A DNA stretch of 64,000 nucleotides from an uncultured bacterium (GCA_938084905.1 CALKEQ010000011.1:1-64000); one strand, 5' to 3'. Positions 8,060 to 16,732 are shown, numbered from the stretch's first letter. The notes: a model not told the origin generated them from the sequence alone. Translations and numbers: made by a program.

Positions 8060-8668
8060 GTGGAAAAAAAAGTAGTATCTTTCGATCTTGACGGGACACT
8101 CATTGGGTGCGAATTTGGGGACCTGGTCTGGAACGAGGGGATACCGTTGGAATACGCGAAAAAATACCGGATCCCTGTGGAGGAAGCAAAAAGAATCGTT
8201 ATCTCTGAATACGAATCTGTCGGTGAAGGTAGCATCCTGTGGTACGATATTAACTACTGGATAAAAAGGTTCGGACTTCCGCTTGATGCGCAGGAACTTC
8301 TTGATAGGTACAGAGGGAGTATAAGGCTATTAGAAGGGGTAAAAGAGGCTTTGGAGATGCTAAGGAACAGGTTTTTACTTGTCGTCTGTTCTAATGCATC
8401 TAGGATATTCGTTGAAAAAGAATTGAAAGAGACGGGCATAGAAGGCTTCTTTGCTTATGTCTTCTCAGCCACAAGCGACTTCCGTATGGTGAAAAAGGAA
8501 AGAGATTTTTATATAAAAGTGATGGAGATACTCGCTGTTAGGCCCAATGAGATGGTTCATATAGGTGATCATCCGATCTTCGATTTTGAAGTGCCGAGTA
8601 GCCTTGGGATTGAGAGTTATCTTGTAAAGAGGGAAAGCGAAATAAAAGAGATATTGGCAAAGCTATGA
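8060..8668 (+). CDS. HAD-superfamily phosphatase
   Basis: This 202-aa cytoplasmic hydrolase shows all HAD motifs: motif I FDLDGTLIG with the nucleophile Asp, motif II CSNAS, a conserved Lys region (MVKKERDFY) and motif IV HIGDHPIFDFE. A helical cap lies between motifs I and II (about residues 20-90). The start is a GTG at 8060. The gene overlaps the zinc-ribbon gene by 4 bp, which in turn overlaps the aminotransferase-like gene by 1 bp. The substrate is unknown. Because the third gene resembles HisC/CobD enzymes, a phosphorylated amino-alcohol type substrate is conceivable, but nothing in the sequence proves it. Confidence 0.85.
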   Translation: MEKKVVSFDLDGTLIGCEFGDLVWNEGIPLEYAKKYRIPVEEAKRIVISEYESVGEGSILWYDINYWIKRFGLPLDAQELLDRYRGSIRLLEGVKEALEMLRNRFLLVVCSNASRIFVEKELKETGIEGFFAYVFSATSDFRMVKKERDFYIKVMEILAVRPNEMVHIGDHPIFDFEVPSSLGIESYLVKRESEIKEILAKL

Positions 8669-8943
8669 AGAGGTGCAGAAAGTGTGGGACACCTATTGAG
8701 ATGGAAAGGGTATCTGTAAGGGATGAGTGTCCAAAATGCGGGAGTGACCTCCACATCTGTCTCAATTGCAAATTTTACGACGAGAATAAAGCTTACGGAT
8801 GCATGGAGATGAGAGCTGAACCTCCAAGGGAAAAGGAAAGGGCTAACTTTTGCGACTATTTTCAGTTTAGAGAGGAAGAGGAAAAGAGGGGAAGGGAGCA
8901 GGCGGAAAAGATCTGGGAAGAGATATTCGGAAAGAAAAAGTAG
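8665..8943 (+). CDS. Small zinc-ribbon protein
   Basis: The 92-aa protein has two CxxC pairs (CRKCG at about 4-7 and CPKCG at about 21-24), then CLNC, a further Cys in YGC and a final Cys in FCDYF. This suggests one zinc ribbon plus a second metal site. The C-terminal 25 residues are highly charged and helical, ending in IFGKKK. I do not recognise a named family. It is translationally coupled to genes on both sides, so it probably works with the HAD phosphatase and the aminotransferase-like protein. Confidence 0.75.
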   Translation: MKRCRKCGTPIEMERVSVRDECPKCGSDLHICLNCKFYDENKAYGCMEMRAEPPREKERANFCDYFQFREEEEKRGREQAEKIWEEIFGKKK

Positions 8944-9908
8944 TGAAGTTTTACGATTTCACATCAAATGCAAACCCCTTTGGTCCTTCAAAAAAGGTGA
9001 GAAATGCCCTTCGAAAGAACATAAAAAGGGTAAACTTCCCAGAAAAAAGGGAGCGGAATTTTCTCAAAAGATCTATAGCAGCAAGGGAGAACCTAAAGGA
9101 GGGCGAGATCTCCTTTTTTTCAAGTTTACCCCTTTTTTTTCTTTTCCTTTTCCAGCTTTTCTCAGTTGAATCTATTGGCCTTTTTCCGCCAGTTTCAGGA
9201 AGAGTTGAAGGGATTTTCAAAAGCCTTGAGGCTATTGGAAAGGGAGTTTCAGTTAAGATTGTGAAAGGGGAAAGCCTAGAGGGAATCGATATGCTTTTCC
9301 TTATCTATCCTCACGACGTCTACGGTGTTTCTTTGCCCATAGACTTTAATGAAATTTTATTGAAAGCGAGAAGTTCTGGGATCCCAGTTATTGTGGATGA
9401 GACAATGAGGCAGTTTACCGATCTTTCCGCTCTCGTTCCACCTTTAGATGATAGGAGAAAGATCATAGTCTTTAGAGGTCTGTCGGAATTCTATGGGATG
9501 GAGGGGATACCTTTTTTTTGTCTTTTTGGGGAGGAAAGTTTTATTAAAAGGATCGATCCATTCATCTCCCTTGAGGGCGTTCCATCTCTTACGTATTCCG
9601 CTTTCAGGGCGGCGATCAAGGACAAAAACTTTAAAAAGAGGTCCCTTTCCCTAATAGAGGAAGAAAAGAGGTACATTTCTCATAAGGCGAAAAAAATAGA
9701 GGGTCTTCATGTTGAGGATACGGGATGCCACTTCCTTCTGCTTAGAGGTCCCTTTTTAAGGGAAGAGACTGTTGAGCTTCTAAGAAAGGAAGGCTTTAAA
9801 TTCGAGGTTTACAGAGATGAAGAAAGGGGGATGTTCATTAGACTTCCCATAAGGAAAAGGAAGCTAAATGCCCTCTTCATGAATACGATCGCTAGAGTGA
9901 CAAATTAG
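8943..9908 (+). CDS. Degenerate HisC/CobD-type aminotransferase-fold protein lacking the PLP lysine
   Basis: The N-terminus (FTSNANPFGPSKKVRNAL), central VDETMRQF and C-terminal FIRLPIR align with class I/II aminotransferases of the HisC/CobD group. In active members the PLP lysine lies in a segment like RSLTKFYG; here it reads RGLSEFYG, with Glu at about residue 182. The Gly-rich cofactor segment that should follow ENL is replaced by a hydrophobic stretch (FFSSLPLFFLFLFQLF). The frame is intact for 321 aa, so it looks like a maintained pseudoenzyme rather than a decaying gene. The start is GTG at 8943, overlapping the zinc-ribbon stop; the gene ends convergently one base from the next gene. 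Confidence 0.7.
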   Translation: MKFYDFTSNANPFGPSKKVRNALRKNIKRVNFPEKRERNFLKRSIAARENLKEGEISFFSSLPLFFLFLFQLFSVESIGLFPPVSGRVEGIFKSLEAIGKGVSVKIVKGESLEGIDMLFLIYPHDVYGVSLPIDFNEILLKARSSGIPVIVDETMRQFTDLSALVPPLDDRRKIIVFRGLSEFYGMEGIPFFCLFGEESFIKRIDPFISLEGVPSLTYSAFRAAIKDKNFKKRSLSLIEEEKRYISHKAKKIEGLHVEDTGCHFLLLRGPFLREETVELLRKEGFKFEVYRDEERGMFIRLPIRKRKLNALFMNTIARVTN

Positions 9909-11573
9909 CTAAAAGGAAATGCCGGTATAGTACTCTGACCTTCCGCCTCCAAATTCATGGATTAAAACGAATGCCGCCAATTCTCCAGGATCTATGATTG
10001 TTTTACCATCCTCCATCGAAAGAGAGGGGTAGGATCCTCTCTTTGAAAATAAAAGGAAATCTCTCATCCTTTTTTGCCATCTTTTCACGTTTTTTTCCCT
10101 AGTGTCGATCCACTCTCTCTCTGCAAATGTCTCAATGTTTTTTTCAGTTATCTCCCATGGCTTCATCTCCCAAGCCTTATCTTTTCTTTCTCTATTTGCA
10201 AAAATCAGGGATTGGCCGTCTGGAAGGAGGATTGGTATACCGACAGACAGAGCCTCTCTCCTTATTGGATTTTCTTTGGAAAGCAGGAAACTGGCAATTT
10301 TTTTCGAAATTCTTGAGGGTTTCTCTTCTAACACGTCTTCTACGTACTTAAAGGATGCCTTCAGGATGCCCGCCTCAAAAATAAGCTTTGAAACTCTCGG
10401 TCCTAAAAGGCCATAGGAATATCCCTCTTCGCCAAGCTCATCCATCTTTTTTATTGCAGCTTCTCTTAAAACACCTGCCCTATAAGTTGAATGAAGGACT
10501 GAAGAATGGAGCGCTCCTATTACATCTCTTGAGCCAGATTTACCTGTGATAGATTCTATAATCTCTGCTGCAACCTCCTCAGGTGTGACAAATTCCATAA
10601 GTCCAAGGGCACTTACCACCTTAAATTCGTGAGTAGAGAAGACCCCGTTTTCACCAGTATCTATGAATGTCCCCTCTATGAAACCTCCTTCAGAAAGAAT
10701 AGGGGAATCCTCAACTGAGAAGGTGGAACCGATCTTAAGTCTGAAAGGGTCACTTTGATGAAAATCGTAGGCTTTCAAAGGCCTTCCGTCCTTTGTCACA
10801 ACTCCCTTCCCTATTTTTTTCCAGGCTATCATTGTGGCGGGTTTTACTTCCTTAATCACAGGGGAGCCTGGAGTTTTACTCATTATGTACAGAAGCATGG
10901 AATGGGCACCAGCGAGGGCCGCCTTCATAAGGAGAAGACGGGATGGTATTTCCTCTCCATGGGTGAATGGAATGTTGAATCCCATACCGCCTGTTCCCGT
11001 TGTCCCAACCTTTACGTAAACCTTTACATTTGCCCTCCTTAGTGCCTCGTATAAGATCTGTACGTGCCTTATGAGAAGGGGGATACCTGAGGCGAGGGCC
11101 GTTCGGTAGAATGCGTAAAGGTCGATGGAGGATGAATTTTTTTTAGATTTTAGAGCTTCCTCGTAGAAAAAGTAAATGTCCCTGTAAGCTAGGGCGGTCG
11201 CAGTATTTACGCAGTCGATAACTATATCTGGTGAATAAACTGTAATTAGCCTGAACAGGGTCGATTGGGACAAAGCCTCTTCAGTCAGTTCTCCAAAGGT
11301 ATCCTCAACTAGTGAGGTGAGGTCTTCCTTGTTGGAAAAAATTTCCCCAAAGGTCCTTTCGTTCATTATCTGGCGAACGAAGATGTTTCCGTAGATTGGA
11401 ACGATCTCTACGGAAGATATGGGCAACGACCTCACTAACTCTTCTACTTCCCTTTTGTTTAGCGATGAAATGTAGAGTCTACTAGGTTCGTACTTGAGGA
11501 TCGCTTTTGTAATTGCCGTTCCAACTTCTCCATATGCGCCGAGAATCATGACATTTGAGCCTTTTATCTCCAT
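9909..11573 (-). CDS. Large NAD(P)-binding Rossmann-fold protein of unknown function
   Basis: The 554-aa protein opens with a dinucleotide-binding motif (MILGAYGEVGTAIT, about residues 9-22), as in short-chain dehydrogenase/epimerase-like proteins. It continues with VIDCVNTATALAYRD and VKVGTTGTGGMGFNIPF, suggesting a sugar-epimerase-like or reductase domain of about 300 aa followed by an unfamiliar C-terminal domain. I cannot assign a substrate. It lies 11 bp after the LigD-type phosphoesterase gene on the same strand and could be the last gene of the galT-glgA run. The GGGTTAAATG context gives only a weak ribosome-binding site. Confidence 0.6.
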   Translation of the reverse strand: MEIKGSNVMILGAYGEVGTAITKAILKYEPSRLYISSLNKREVEELVRSLPISSVEIVPIYGNIFVRQIMNERTFGEIFSNKEDLTSLVEDTFGELTEEALSQSTLFRLITVYSPDIVIDCVNTATALAYRDIYFFYEEALKSKKNSSSIDLYAFYRTALASGIPLLIRHVQILYEALRRANVKVYVKVGTTGTGGMGFNIPFTHGEEIPSRLLLMKAALAGAHSMLLYIMSKTPGSPVIKEVKPATMIAWKKIGKGVVTKDGRPLKAYDFHQSDPFRLKIGSTFSVEDSPILSEGGFIEGTFIDTGENGVFSTHEFKVVSALGLMEFVTPEEVAAEIIESITGKSGSRDVIGALHSSVLHSTYRAGVLREAAIKKMDELGEEGYSYGLLGPRVSKLIFEAGILKASFKYVEDVLEEKPSRISKKIASFLLSKENPIRREALSVGIPILLPDGQSLIFANRERKDKAWEMKPWEITEKNIETFAEREWIDTREKNVKRWQKRMRDFLLFSKRGSYPSLSMEDGKTIIDPGELAAFVLIHEFGGGRSEYYTGISF

Positions 11574-11584
11574 TTAACCCCCCT

Positions 11585-12019
11585 TTAATGATTTTTTTTC
11601 TTTGGTTGAAGACGCGGTTTTGTCTCGAACCCGTAATCTGCATATTCATCTTTCTTCTTTATCAGAAGCCACTCGTTCTTTTTCCCTTTGAGCTTTGTGA
11701 GCACAAAGGTTCCTTTGAGAATCTCCCCTTCCATAAAAACCTCGATGTTTCCACTTTCAAAAGATCCCTGTAAAAGTCTATATGACCCCTTGTCCCATAT
11801 AAGGACAGTGCCTGCACCATATGAGCCCTCAGGTATTATTCCTTCAAAGTCCGCATATTCGAGTGGATGATCCTCCACAAGAACTGCAAGCCTTTTATCC
11901 TTTGGGGATAGGGTTGGACCTTTCGGAACTGCCCACGATTTTAGAACCCCGTTCATCTCGAGTCTAAGATCGTAGTGTAGATTTTTCGCATGGTGTTCGT
12001 GAACAACGAATACTGGCAC
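11585..12019 (-). CDS. Stand-alone DNA ligase D 3'-phosphoesterase domain protein
   Basis: The 144-aa protein is just the phosphoesterase (PE) module of LigD, which trims 3'-phosphate and ribonucleotide ends before ligation. Seen motifs are FVVHEHHAKNLHYDLRLE (metal-binding His and Asp), SWAVPKGP, EDHPLEYADFEG and IPEGSYGAG. There is no ligase or polymerase domain and no Ku gene in the window. Translation starts at GTG 12019; a perfect TATAAT on this strand (12028-12033) sits about 8 nt upstream, which would give a very short or leaderless mRNA if used. It follows the tRNA gene. Confidence 0.88.
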   Translation of the reverse strand: MPVFVVHEHHAKNLHYDLRLEMNGVLKSWAVPKGPTLSPKDKRLAVLVEDHPLEYADFEGIIPEGSYGAGTVLIWDKGSYRLLQGSFESGNIEVFMEGEILKGTFVLTKLKGKKNEWLLIKKKDEYADYGFETKPRLQPKKKNH

Positions 12020-12066
12020 GTCTTCTATTATACTGGAAAGGAGGGTAAAAGAGAAGGAGAAGATTT

Positions 12067-12137
12067 GGAGGTGAGGGGGATCGAACCCCTGACCCCCTCG
12101 TTGCGAACGAGGTGCTCTCCCCCTGAGCTACACCCCC
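12067..12137 (-). tRNA. tRNA-Ala (anticodon CGC)
   Basis: The complement folds into a full cloverleaf of 71 nt: acceptor stem GGGGGTG/CACCTCC, D stem GCTC/GAGC, anticodon stem CCTCG/CGAGG with loop TTCGCAA, and T arm AGGGG-TTCGATC-CCCCT. The anticodon CGC reads GCG (alanine). The G3-U70 wobble pair, the hallmark of alanyl-tRNA synthetase recognition, is present. The 3' CCA is not encoded. The 5' end lies one base after the stop codon of the response regulator, so the tRNA either comes from a promoter inside that gene or is cut from the mRNA. Confidence 0.95.
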
Positions 12138-12138
12138 G

Positions 12139-12501
12139 TTAAATCTTCAAAAGGGCTTTTATCTTCTGTTTCAGCTCTGTAGTATCTGCCGATTTTACAA
12201 CGTACTCCTCAGAGACCCAGCTTGTAAGGTCCTGTTTGTATTCACTGTATGCTGAACATAAGATTACGGGTAGGTCCTTCTTTATAGATTTTATCTCAGT
12301 TAGGGTTTTAATTCCGTCCATTCCTGGCATCTTTATATCTAACACAACGAGGTCATAATCCTTCGCTCTCACCTTTTCTATCGCCTCGTATCCATTTTCA
12401 GCCAGATCGACTTCAAAACCCTCATCCTGAAGCTCCTCCTTGTAAAGGAGCCTTATGTTCTCCTCATCATCAACGATAAGGATATTTTTTTTTCCTCTCA
12501 T
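12139..12501 (-). CDS. Single-domain response regulator (CheY/Spo0F-like receiver)
   Basis: About 120 aa make a lone receiver domain with no output domain. Key residues are the acidic pair in VDDEEN, the phospho-acceptor Asp in LVVLDIKMPGMDG, the Ser in CSAYS (Thr/Ser switch position) and the Lys in VVKSAD. Open frame extends to 12534, but ATG 12501 is preceded by AAGGGGTGAG and lies just after the kinase stop, so I choose it. It is surely the partner of the histidine kinase upstream and may pass phosphate to another protein or act by protein contact. Confidence 0.9.
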   Translation of the reverse strand: MRGKKNILIVDDEENIRLLYKEELQDEGFEVDLAENGYEAIEKVRAKDYDLVVLDIKMPGMDGIKTLTEIKSIKKDLPVILCSAYSEYKQDLTSWVSEEYVVKSADTTELKQKIKALLKI

Positions 12502-12505
12502 TGTC

Positions 12506-14230
12506 TCACCCCTTCTTTTGGGCCATTTTACCATTTCCAGCCTCAGATGTCGAGTTCTGATTTAGGGGGAGGTAAACGAGAAATGTTGCACCAACACCTC
12601 TTTTATTCTCCACCTCTATTTTTCCTCTGTGACTTAATACTATCTTGTTCGATATGGAGAGGCCTAGGCCAGTTCCCCGCTCCTTCGTTGTGAAGAAGGG
12701 ATTGAATATGTTGTCAAAAATAAGCGGGTCTATTCCACCTCCCGTATCAGAGATGGAAACGCATAGGTATCCAGTTTGCCCCTCCTCTGTCTTAAATATC
12801 TTGACTACTATTTTACCTTCAGCTCCCATCGCCTCGAATGCATTGACGAATATGTTGAAGAAGACCTGCTTCATCTGTTCGGGATCGCAAGAAACAGGAG
12901 GTATTCCATCCTCACACTCCTTTACAATCTCAACCTTATCCCAGTGAGGGTCGGATTTGAGAAAGTGAATAAGCTCTGAGAGCAATTCATCCATGTTTAT
13001 TAATGTCCTCTTGAGAGGCACATCCTTTGCGTACGCAAGAACTTCGTTTAAGATGTTTTCAAGGCGACTAACCTCGTTAAGAATTATGTTGAGGTAGCGC
13101 CTCTCCTTTTGCTCGAGGGGAAGTTTTTTTGCTAGCCTTTTTGCAAAGCCGCCAATAACAACGAGGGGGTTTTTTATTTCGTGGGCTATATTTGCTGTCA
13201 TTTCTCCTAGACTTTTCAGCTTTTCCTGTTCAATCAATCTTTGATTTGCCGAGTTAAGTTCCGCCAAAATATCATTGAGCTGGGCCCGGAGTATGATGTT
13301 TTCCAGACCGTTCGACAGGTAGTTGGATATCGTTTCGAGGAGGTGGTACTTTTCATCATCTTTTCCTTCTCCACGCGCTAAGACACTTATTACCCCAATT
13401 ACCACGTTTTTAGAGACTAAAGGATAGGCGTATATGGAGTAGGTATCGAATGAAGTGTTGGGAAGGCTTCCCTTTTCTCTTATCAACCTTTCCTCAATCG
13501 CCTCTATCTCCTCTTTCACATTATCGTCGGCATGTCCATAAGTTGTAAGTCTAAAAGATCTTTCTCCGTTTTTTTCTTTAAGAAGTATGCGCACATAATC
13601 TGCCTCTAAAGTTTTTGCCACAATAAGCGCGGTCTCTCTGAGAATAGAGTTTAGATCCCTGCCTGATATGAGCACCTTTCCAATTTCAGAGAGAGCCATA
13701 AGCTCCGTAATCCTCCTTCCCGACTCCCTATAAAGCTCGGAAGCCTTAAGTAAGCCGGTCAGTTCTTTTGAGACGAGTTCGAAGACTCTTTTTTCTCCTT
13801 CCGAAAAAGGGGTACCTCTGGAGGAAAAGATCATTAAGACGCCATAACATCTACTTTCATCGGAGAGGGGAAGGAAGGCGAATTGGCTGTAGTCAGATAT
13901 AACTTTATCGAGCTGGGTGAGCAAAAGAAATCCAAACCTTTTCGGAAGAGAACGGATATCGAATAGCTGGGCCTCCCTTTTTTGAGCAACTGATCCTGGT
14001 ACACCTTCTCCCAGAAGGGGTCTAAATTCAGAAAGAGCCAAAATAAGGGGATCTCTTCTAGTTGAGTACTTGAGTGTCAGCCTTCTGTCCTTTTCGAGAA
14101 CGTAAATAGCTGCGGTTGAGTTTTCCAGATTTCTCTCCAGTATCTTTAATATGCCGTTTATTCTGGCGTTTATATCTATGTTCGAATGGGAAATATCTAT
14201 TACCTTAGATAGAACCTGGATTAGATCCAT
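12506..14230 (-). CDS. GAF-domain sensor histidine kinase
   Basis: This cytoplasmic kinase of about 574 aa has no membrane segments. Two GAF-like sensory domains occupy roughly residues 20-160 and 175-310, followed by a coiled segment, the phospho-acceptor H box (NIAHEIKNPL), an N box (NIFVNAFEAM), G1 (DTGGGI), F (FFTTKERG) and G2 (GTGLGLSI). The start at 14230 is favoured because GGAG lies just upstream; ATG 14245 is the alternative. Its 5' end overlaps glgA by 26 bp, tying it to carbon storage. The GAF ligand is unknown. Confidence 0.9.
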   Translation of the reverse strand: MDLIQVLSKVIDISHSNIDINARINGILKILERNLENSTAAIYVLEKDRRLTLKYSTRRDPLILALSEFRPLLGEGVPGSVAQKREAQLFDIRSLPKRFGFLLLTQLDKVISDYSQFAFLPLSDESRCYGVLMIFSSRGTPFSEGEKRVFELVSKELTGLLKASELYRESGRRITELMALSEIGKVLISGRDLNSILRETALIVAKTLEADYVRILLKEKNGERSFRLTTYGHADDNVKEEIEAIEERLIREKGSLPNTSFDTYSIYAYPLVSKNVVIGVISVLARGEGKDDEKYHLLETISNYLSNGLENIILRAQLNDILAELNSANQRLIEQEKLKSLGEMTANIAHEIKNPLVVIGGFAKRLAKKLPLEQKERRYLNIILNEVSRLENILNEVLAYAKDVPLKRTLINMDELLSELIHFLKSDPHWDKVEIVKECEDGIPPVSCDPEQMKQVFFNIFVNAFEAMGAEGKIVVKIFKTEEGQTGYLCVSISDTGGGIDPLIFDNIFNPFFTTKERGTGLGLSISNKIVLSHRGKIEVENKRGVGATFLVYLPLNQNSTSEAGNGKMAQKKG

Positions 14231-15671
14231 GTTTCTCCATTGCAAGTTGATAAAGCTTTATGTATTCGCGCGCCGATCTCTCCCAGGAGAAGTCCTGCTC
14301 CATGCACCTTCTCATCAGGGAAAGCCATAAATCCTTGTTTCTGTAAACAGCCAGAGCCCTTTCTATGGCCTCAATCATTTCTTCCTTTGTAAAACCGTAG
14401 AACTTGAAACCGGTCCCCAAAGATGGGTTCTCATTGTAGTCAATTATTGTATCATCGAGTCCACCTGTTGCCCTAACAACTGGGACAGTACCGTATTTCA
14501 GACTGTAGAGCTGGTTGAGACCGCATGGCTCGTATTTTGATGGAAGAAGGAAGATGTCTGCGCCCGCCTCTATAAGGTGGGCTAGATCATTATCGTAGCC
14601 GATTTTGAGACCGAAGTGGTCTGGGAATCTTGTTTTTATTGCTTGAAGTTCTTCATGAAACCTTCTCTCGCCTGTCCCTAAAATTACGTACTGAACACCA
14701 AACGTAAAAAGTTGGGGGATAGCCTCAATTATTAAATCGAACCCCTTCTGCTCTGAAAGTCTTGAAATCGTAGCTATTAGAGGAACTTCCTCATTGATGG
14801 AAAGGCCGAAAGCCCTCTGTAGGGCTACTTTGTTTATTCTTTTCCCCTCAAGATTCTGAACGGTGTATTTGGCTGGAATCCTTTCATCCTTTTCCGGGTT
14901 CCACTCATCGTAGTCTATTCCGTTCAGTACTCCGAAGAGGTCTGAGGATCTCTTTCTCAAAACACCTTCGAGCCCTAAACCGAACTCAGGGGTTTGTATC
15001 TCCTGACTGTATTTCTTACTTACGGTGTTTATTATGTCAGCGAATACTATGCCTCCCTTGAGGAAATTGATCTTACCGTAGAATTCCAAATACTCTGGGG
15101 TAAAGTACTCCCATCCTACGTTCAAAAGGTGCATATCGTAATGCCAAAATATACCCTGATAACCAAGGTTATGTATGGTTAGAAGAGTTGCGACCCTACT
15201 GAGGAGTGGATCATCTTTGTAGTGAACCTTTAAAAACATTGCTGACAGGGCCGTTTCCCAGTCATTTAGATGGAGAACATCCGGTACGTATCCAGTCACC
15301 TTTATGGCTTCCAGAATGGCCTTTGAAAAAAACGTAAATCTTTCAGCATTGTCAAGGTAGTCACCGTCGGGAGTGCTGTAAAGGTAATCCCTGTAGAAGT
15401 ACTCGTCTTTTTCCACTAGATATGCAATAACTCCATCATATTCACTCTCAACTATCTCTGCATCGACCGTTTTACTGGAGATTTTGCAAGAAACCTTTAG
15501 GTTCCTGTACCTAAATGGAAAATTGTCAGGTATTTGCTTGTGTTTAGGGAGTATAACCCTTGCCTCCACACCCAGTTTTTTGAGAGCTTTAGGCAAACTT
15601 CCAGTCACGTCAGCCAGCCCCCCCGTTTTAACGAAGGGATAGACCTCCGGGGAGGCAATGAGTACTTTCAT
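14205..15671 (-). CDS. glgA: Glycogen synthase (ADP-glucose type, GT5)
   Basis: The 488-aa transferase extends alpha-1,4-glucan chains. Landmarks are the N-terminal KTGGLADVTGSLP (substrate-binding Lys), HLNDWETA, NGIDYDEWNP, a GT-B hinge with SRLSEQKGFDL, and the C-terminal SKYEPCGLNQLYSLKYGT with the catalytic Glu. Length matches bacterial GlgA. The gene lies 3 bp after galT and overlaps the kinase gene, so galactose entry, glycogen synthesis and a two-component system share a transcript. Confidence 0.95.
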   Translation of the reverse strand: MKVLIASPEVYPFVKTGGLADVTGSLPKALKKLGVEARVILPKHKQIPDNFPFRYRNLKVSCKISSKTVDAEIVESEYDGVIAYLVEKDEYFYRDYLYSTPDGDYLDNAERFTFFSKAILEAIKVTGYVPDVLHLNDWETALSAMFLKVHYKDDPLLSRVATLLTIHNLGYQGIFWHYDMHLLNVGWEYFTPEYLEFYGKINFLKGGIVFADIINTVSKKYSQEIQTPEFGLGLEGVLRKRSSDLFGVLNGIDYDEWNPEKDERIPAKYTVQNLEGKRINKVALQRAFGLSINEEVPLIATISRLSEQKGFDLIIEAIPQLFTFGVQYVILGTGERRFHEELQAIKTRFPDHFGLKIGYDNDLAHLIEAGADIFLLPSKYEPCGLNQLYSLKYGTVPVVRATGGLDDTIIDYNENPSLGTGFKFYGFTKEEMIEAIERALAVYRNKDLWLSLMRRCMEQDFSWERSAREYIKLYQLAMEKHGSNPGSI

Positions 15672-15674
15672 CCT

Positions 15675-16664
15675 TTACACCTCCTTCAGAAAAGAGGTTG
15701 CTTCTTCAGGTGGAGTTGGGTTGATGTAGAAACCTGTGCCCCATTCGAAACCAGCTGGTCGCGTAAGCATTGGTATGATTTCTATGTGCCAGTGGTAATA
15801 TGGGATGTGAGGAGTATTTAGGGGGGAAGTGTGGATCATGAAATTGTAAGGTGGTCTGTTGAGTGCCCTTTCGTACTTCCTAAGAATGAGGGAGAATATT
15901 TCTGCAAGGGAAGGGTAATTCTCAGGTTGATCCGTGAAACTCGACTCGTGCTTTTTTGGAAGGATCCAGATCTCGAATGGAAATCTTGATGCATAAGGGG
16001 AAATTGCGAGAAATTTTTCATTTTCCGAGACTACCCTTACTTTCTCTTCTCTCTCCTGTGCAATGATATCGCAGAAGATACATCTTTCCTTTATCTTATA
16101 GTGTGTGAGACCTCCCCTTATCTCCTCCGAAACGTTCTTCGGAACAATTGGCAAGGCGATAAGCTGAGAGTGGGAATGATCGATAGTGGCACCTGCCCTC
16201 TGACCGTAATTTTTGAATATCATGATGTATCTGAACCTCTTATCATTCGCAAGATCCAGGCACCTCTCTTTAAATGCGATGAAAATGTCACTCAGTTTCT
16301 CTGGCACCATGTCAAAGAGGTGCTCATTGTGGTTGGGAGTTTCGATTATAACCTCATGTGCACCGATTCCGTTCATTCTGTCGTAAAGCCCTATCCCCTC
16401 TTTTTCAAGATCCCCTTCTATTCTCAGGGCGGGGAATTTATTTGGAACTACCCTTACGGTCCAGCCAGGAGTGTTAGGCTGAGAACCATCCCTCCTTATG
16501 GCGAAAACCTCATGGGGTGTCATTGGTTCATTTCCAGGACAGAGAGGGCAGATAAGAGTCTTTTGAGGACTGATTTCTTCCGTAAGGAAGACGGGCCTTT
16601 TCCCCCTTTCTTCCGAGATAATGACCCATCTGTCTGTTACTGGATCCTTTCTCAATTCTGGCAT
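15675..16664 (-). CDS. galT: Galactose-1-phosphate uridylyltransferase
   Basis: The 329-aa enzyme swaps UMP between UDP-glucose and galactose-1-phosphate (Leloir pathway). It has the zinc site CPLCPGNE near residue 40, a second Cys pair at CIFC, and the HIT-like active-site motif ATIDHSHSQL with the nucleophilic His. Length is normal. Some anaerobes use GalT homologues as ADP-glucose or other sugar-1-phosphate nucleotidyltransferases, which would fit its coupling to glgA, but that is inference. It is the first gene of its operon, divergent from the rhomboid gene. Confidence 0.9.
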   Translation of the reverse strand: MPELRKDPVTDRWVIISEERGKRPVFLTEEISPQKTLICPLCPGNEPMTPHEVFAIRRDGSQPNTPGWTVRVVPNKFPALRIEGDLEKEGIGLYDRMNGIGAHEVIIETPNHNEHLFDMVPEKLSDIFIAFKERCLDLANDKRFRYIMIFKNYGQRAGATIDHSHSQLIALPIVPKNVSEEIRGGLTHYKIKERCIFCDIIAQEREEKVRVVSENEKFLAISPYASRFPFEIWILPKKHESSFTDQPENYPSLAEIFSLILRKYERALNRPPYNFMIHTSPLNTPHIPYYHWHIEIIPMLTRPAGFEWGTGFYINPTPPEEATSFLKEV

Positions 16665-16689
16665 GTTAACCTCTCTTTCCTCTTTCTTT

Positions 16690-16717
16690 TTGACAGGGAA
16701 GTAAACTCGGTGTTAAT
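16690..16717 (+). promoter_or_regulatory. Possible promoter for the rhomboid/radical-SAM genes
   Basis: A perfect TTGACA (16690-16695) is followed after 16 bp by GTTAAT (16712-16717, four of six matches to a -10 box), 15 bp before the rhomboid ATG. This sits in the short divergent gap with galT. The -10 box is weak. Confidence 0.35.
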
Positions 16718-16732
16718 CTTAAGAAAAAGCTT

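Noticed and set aside
12020..12066. Additional small RNA or second tRNA next to tRNA-Ala
   Set aside because: The 47-bp gap holds only the ribosome-binding/-10 region of the phosphoesterase gene and no cloverleaf.
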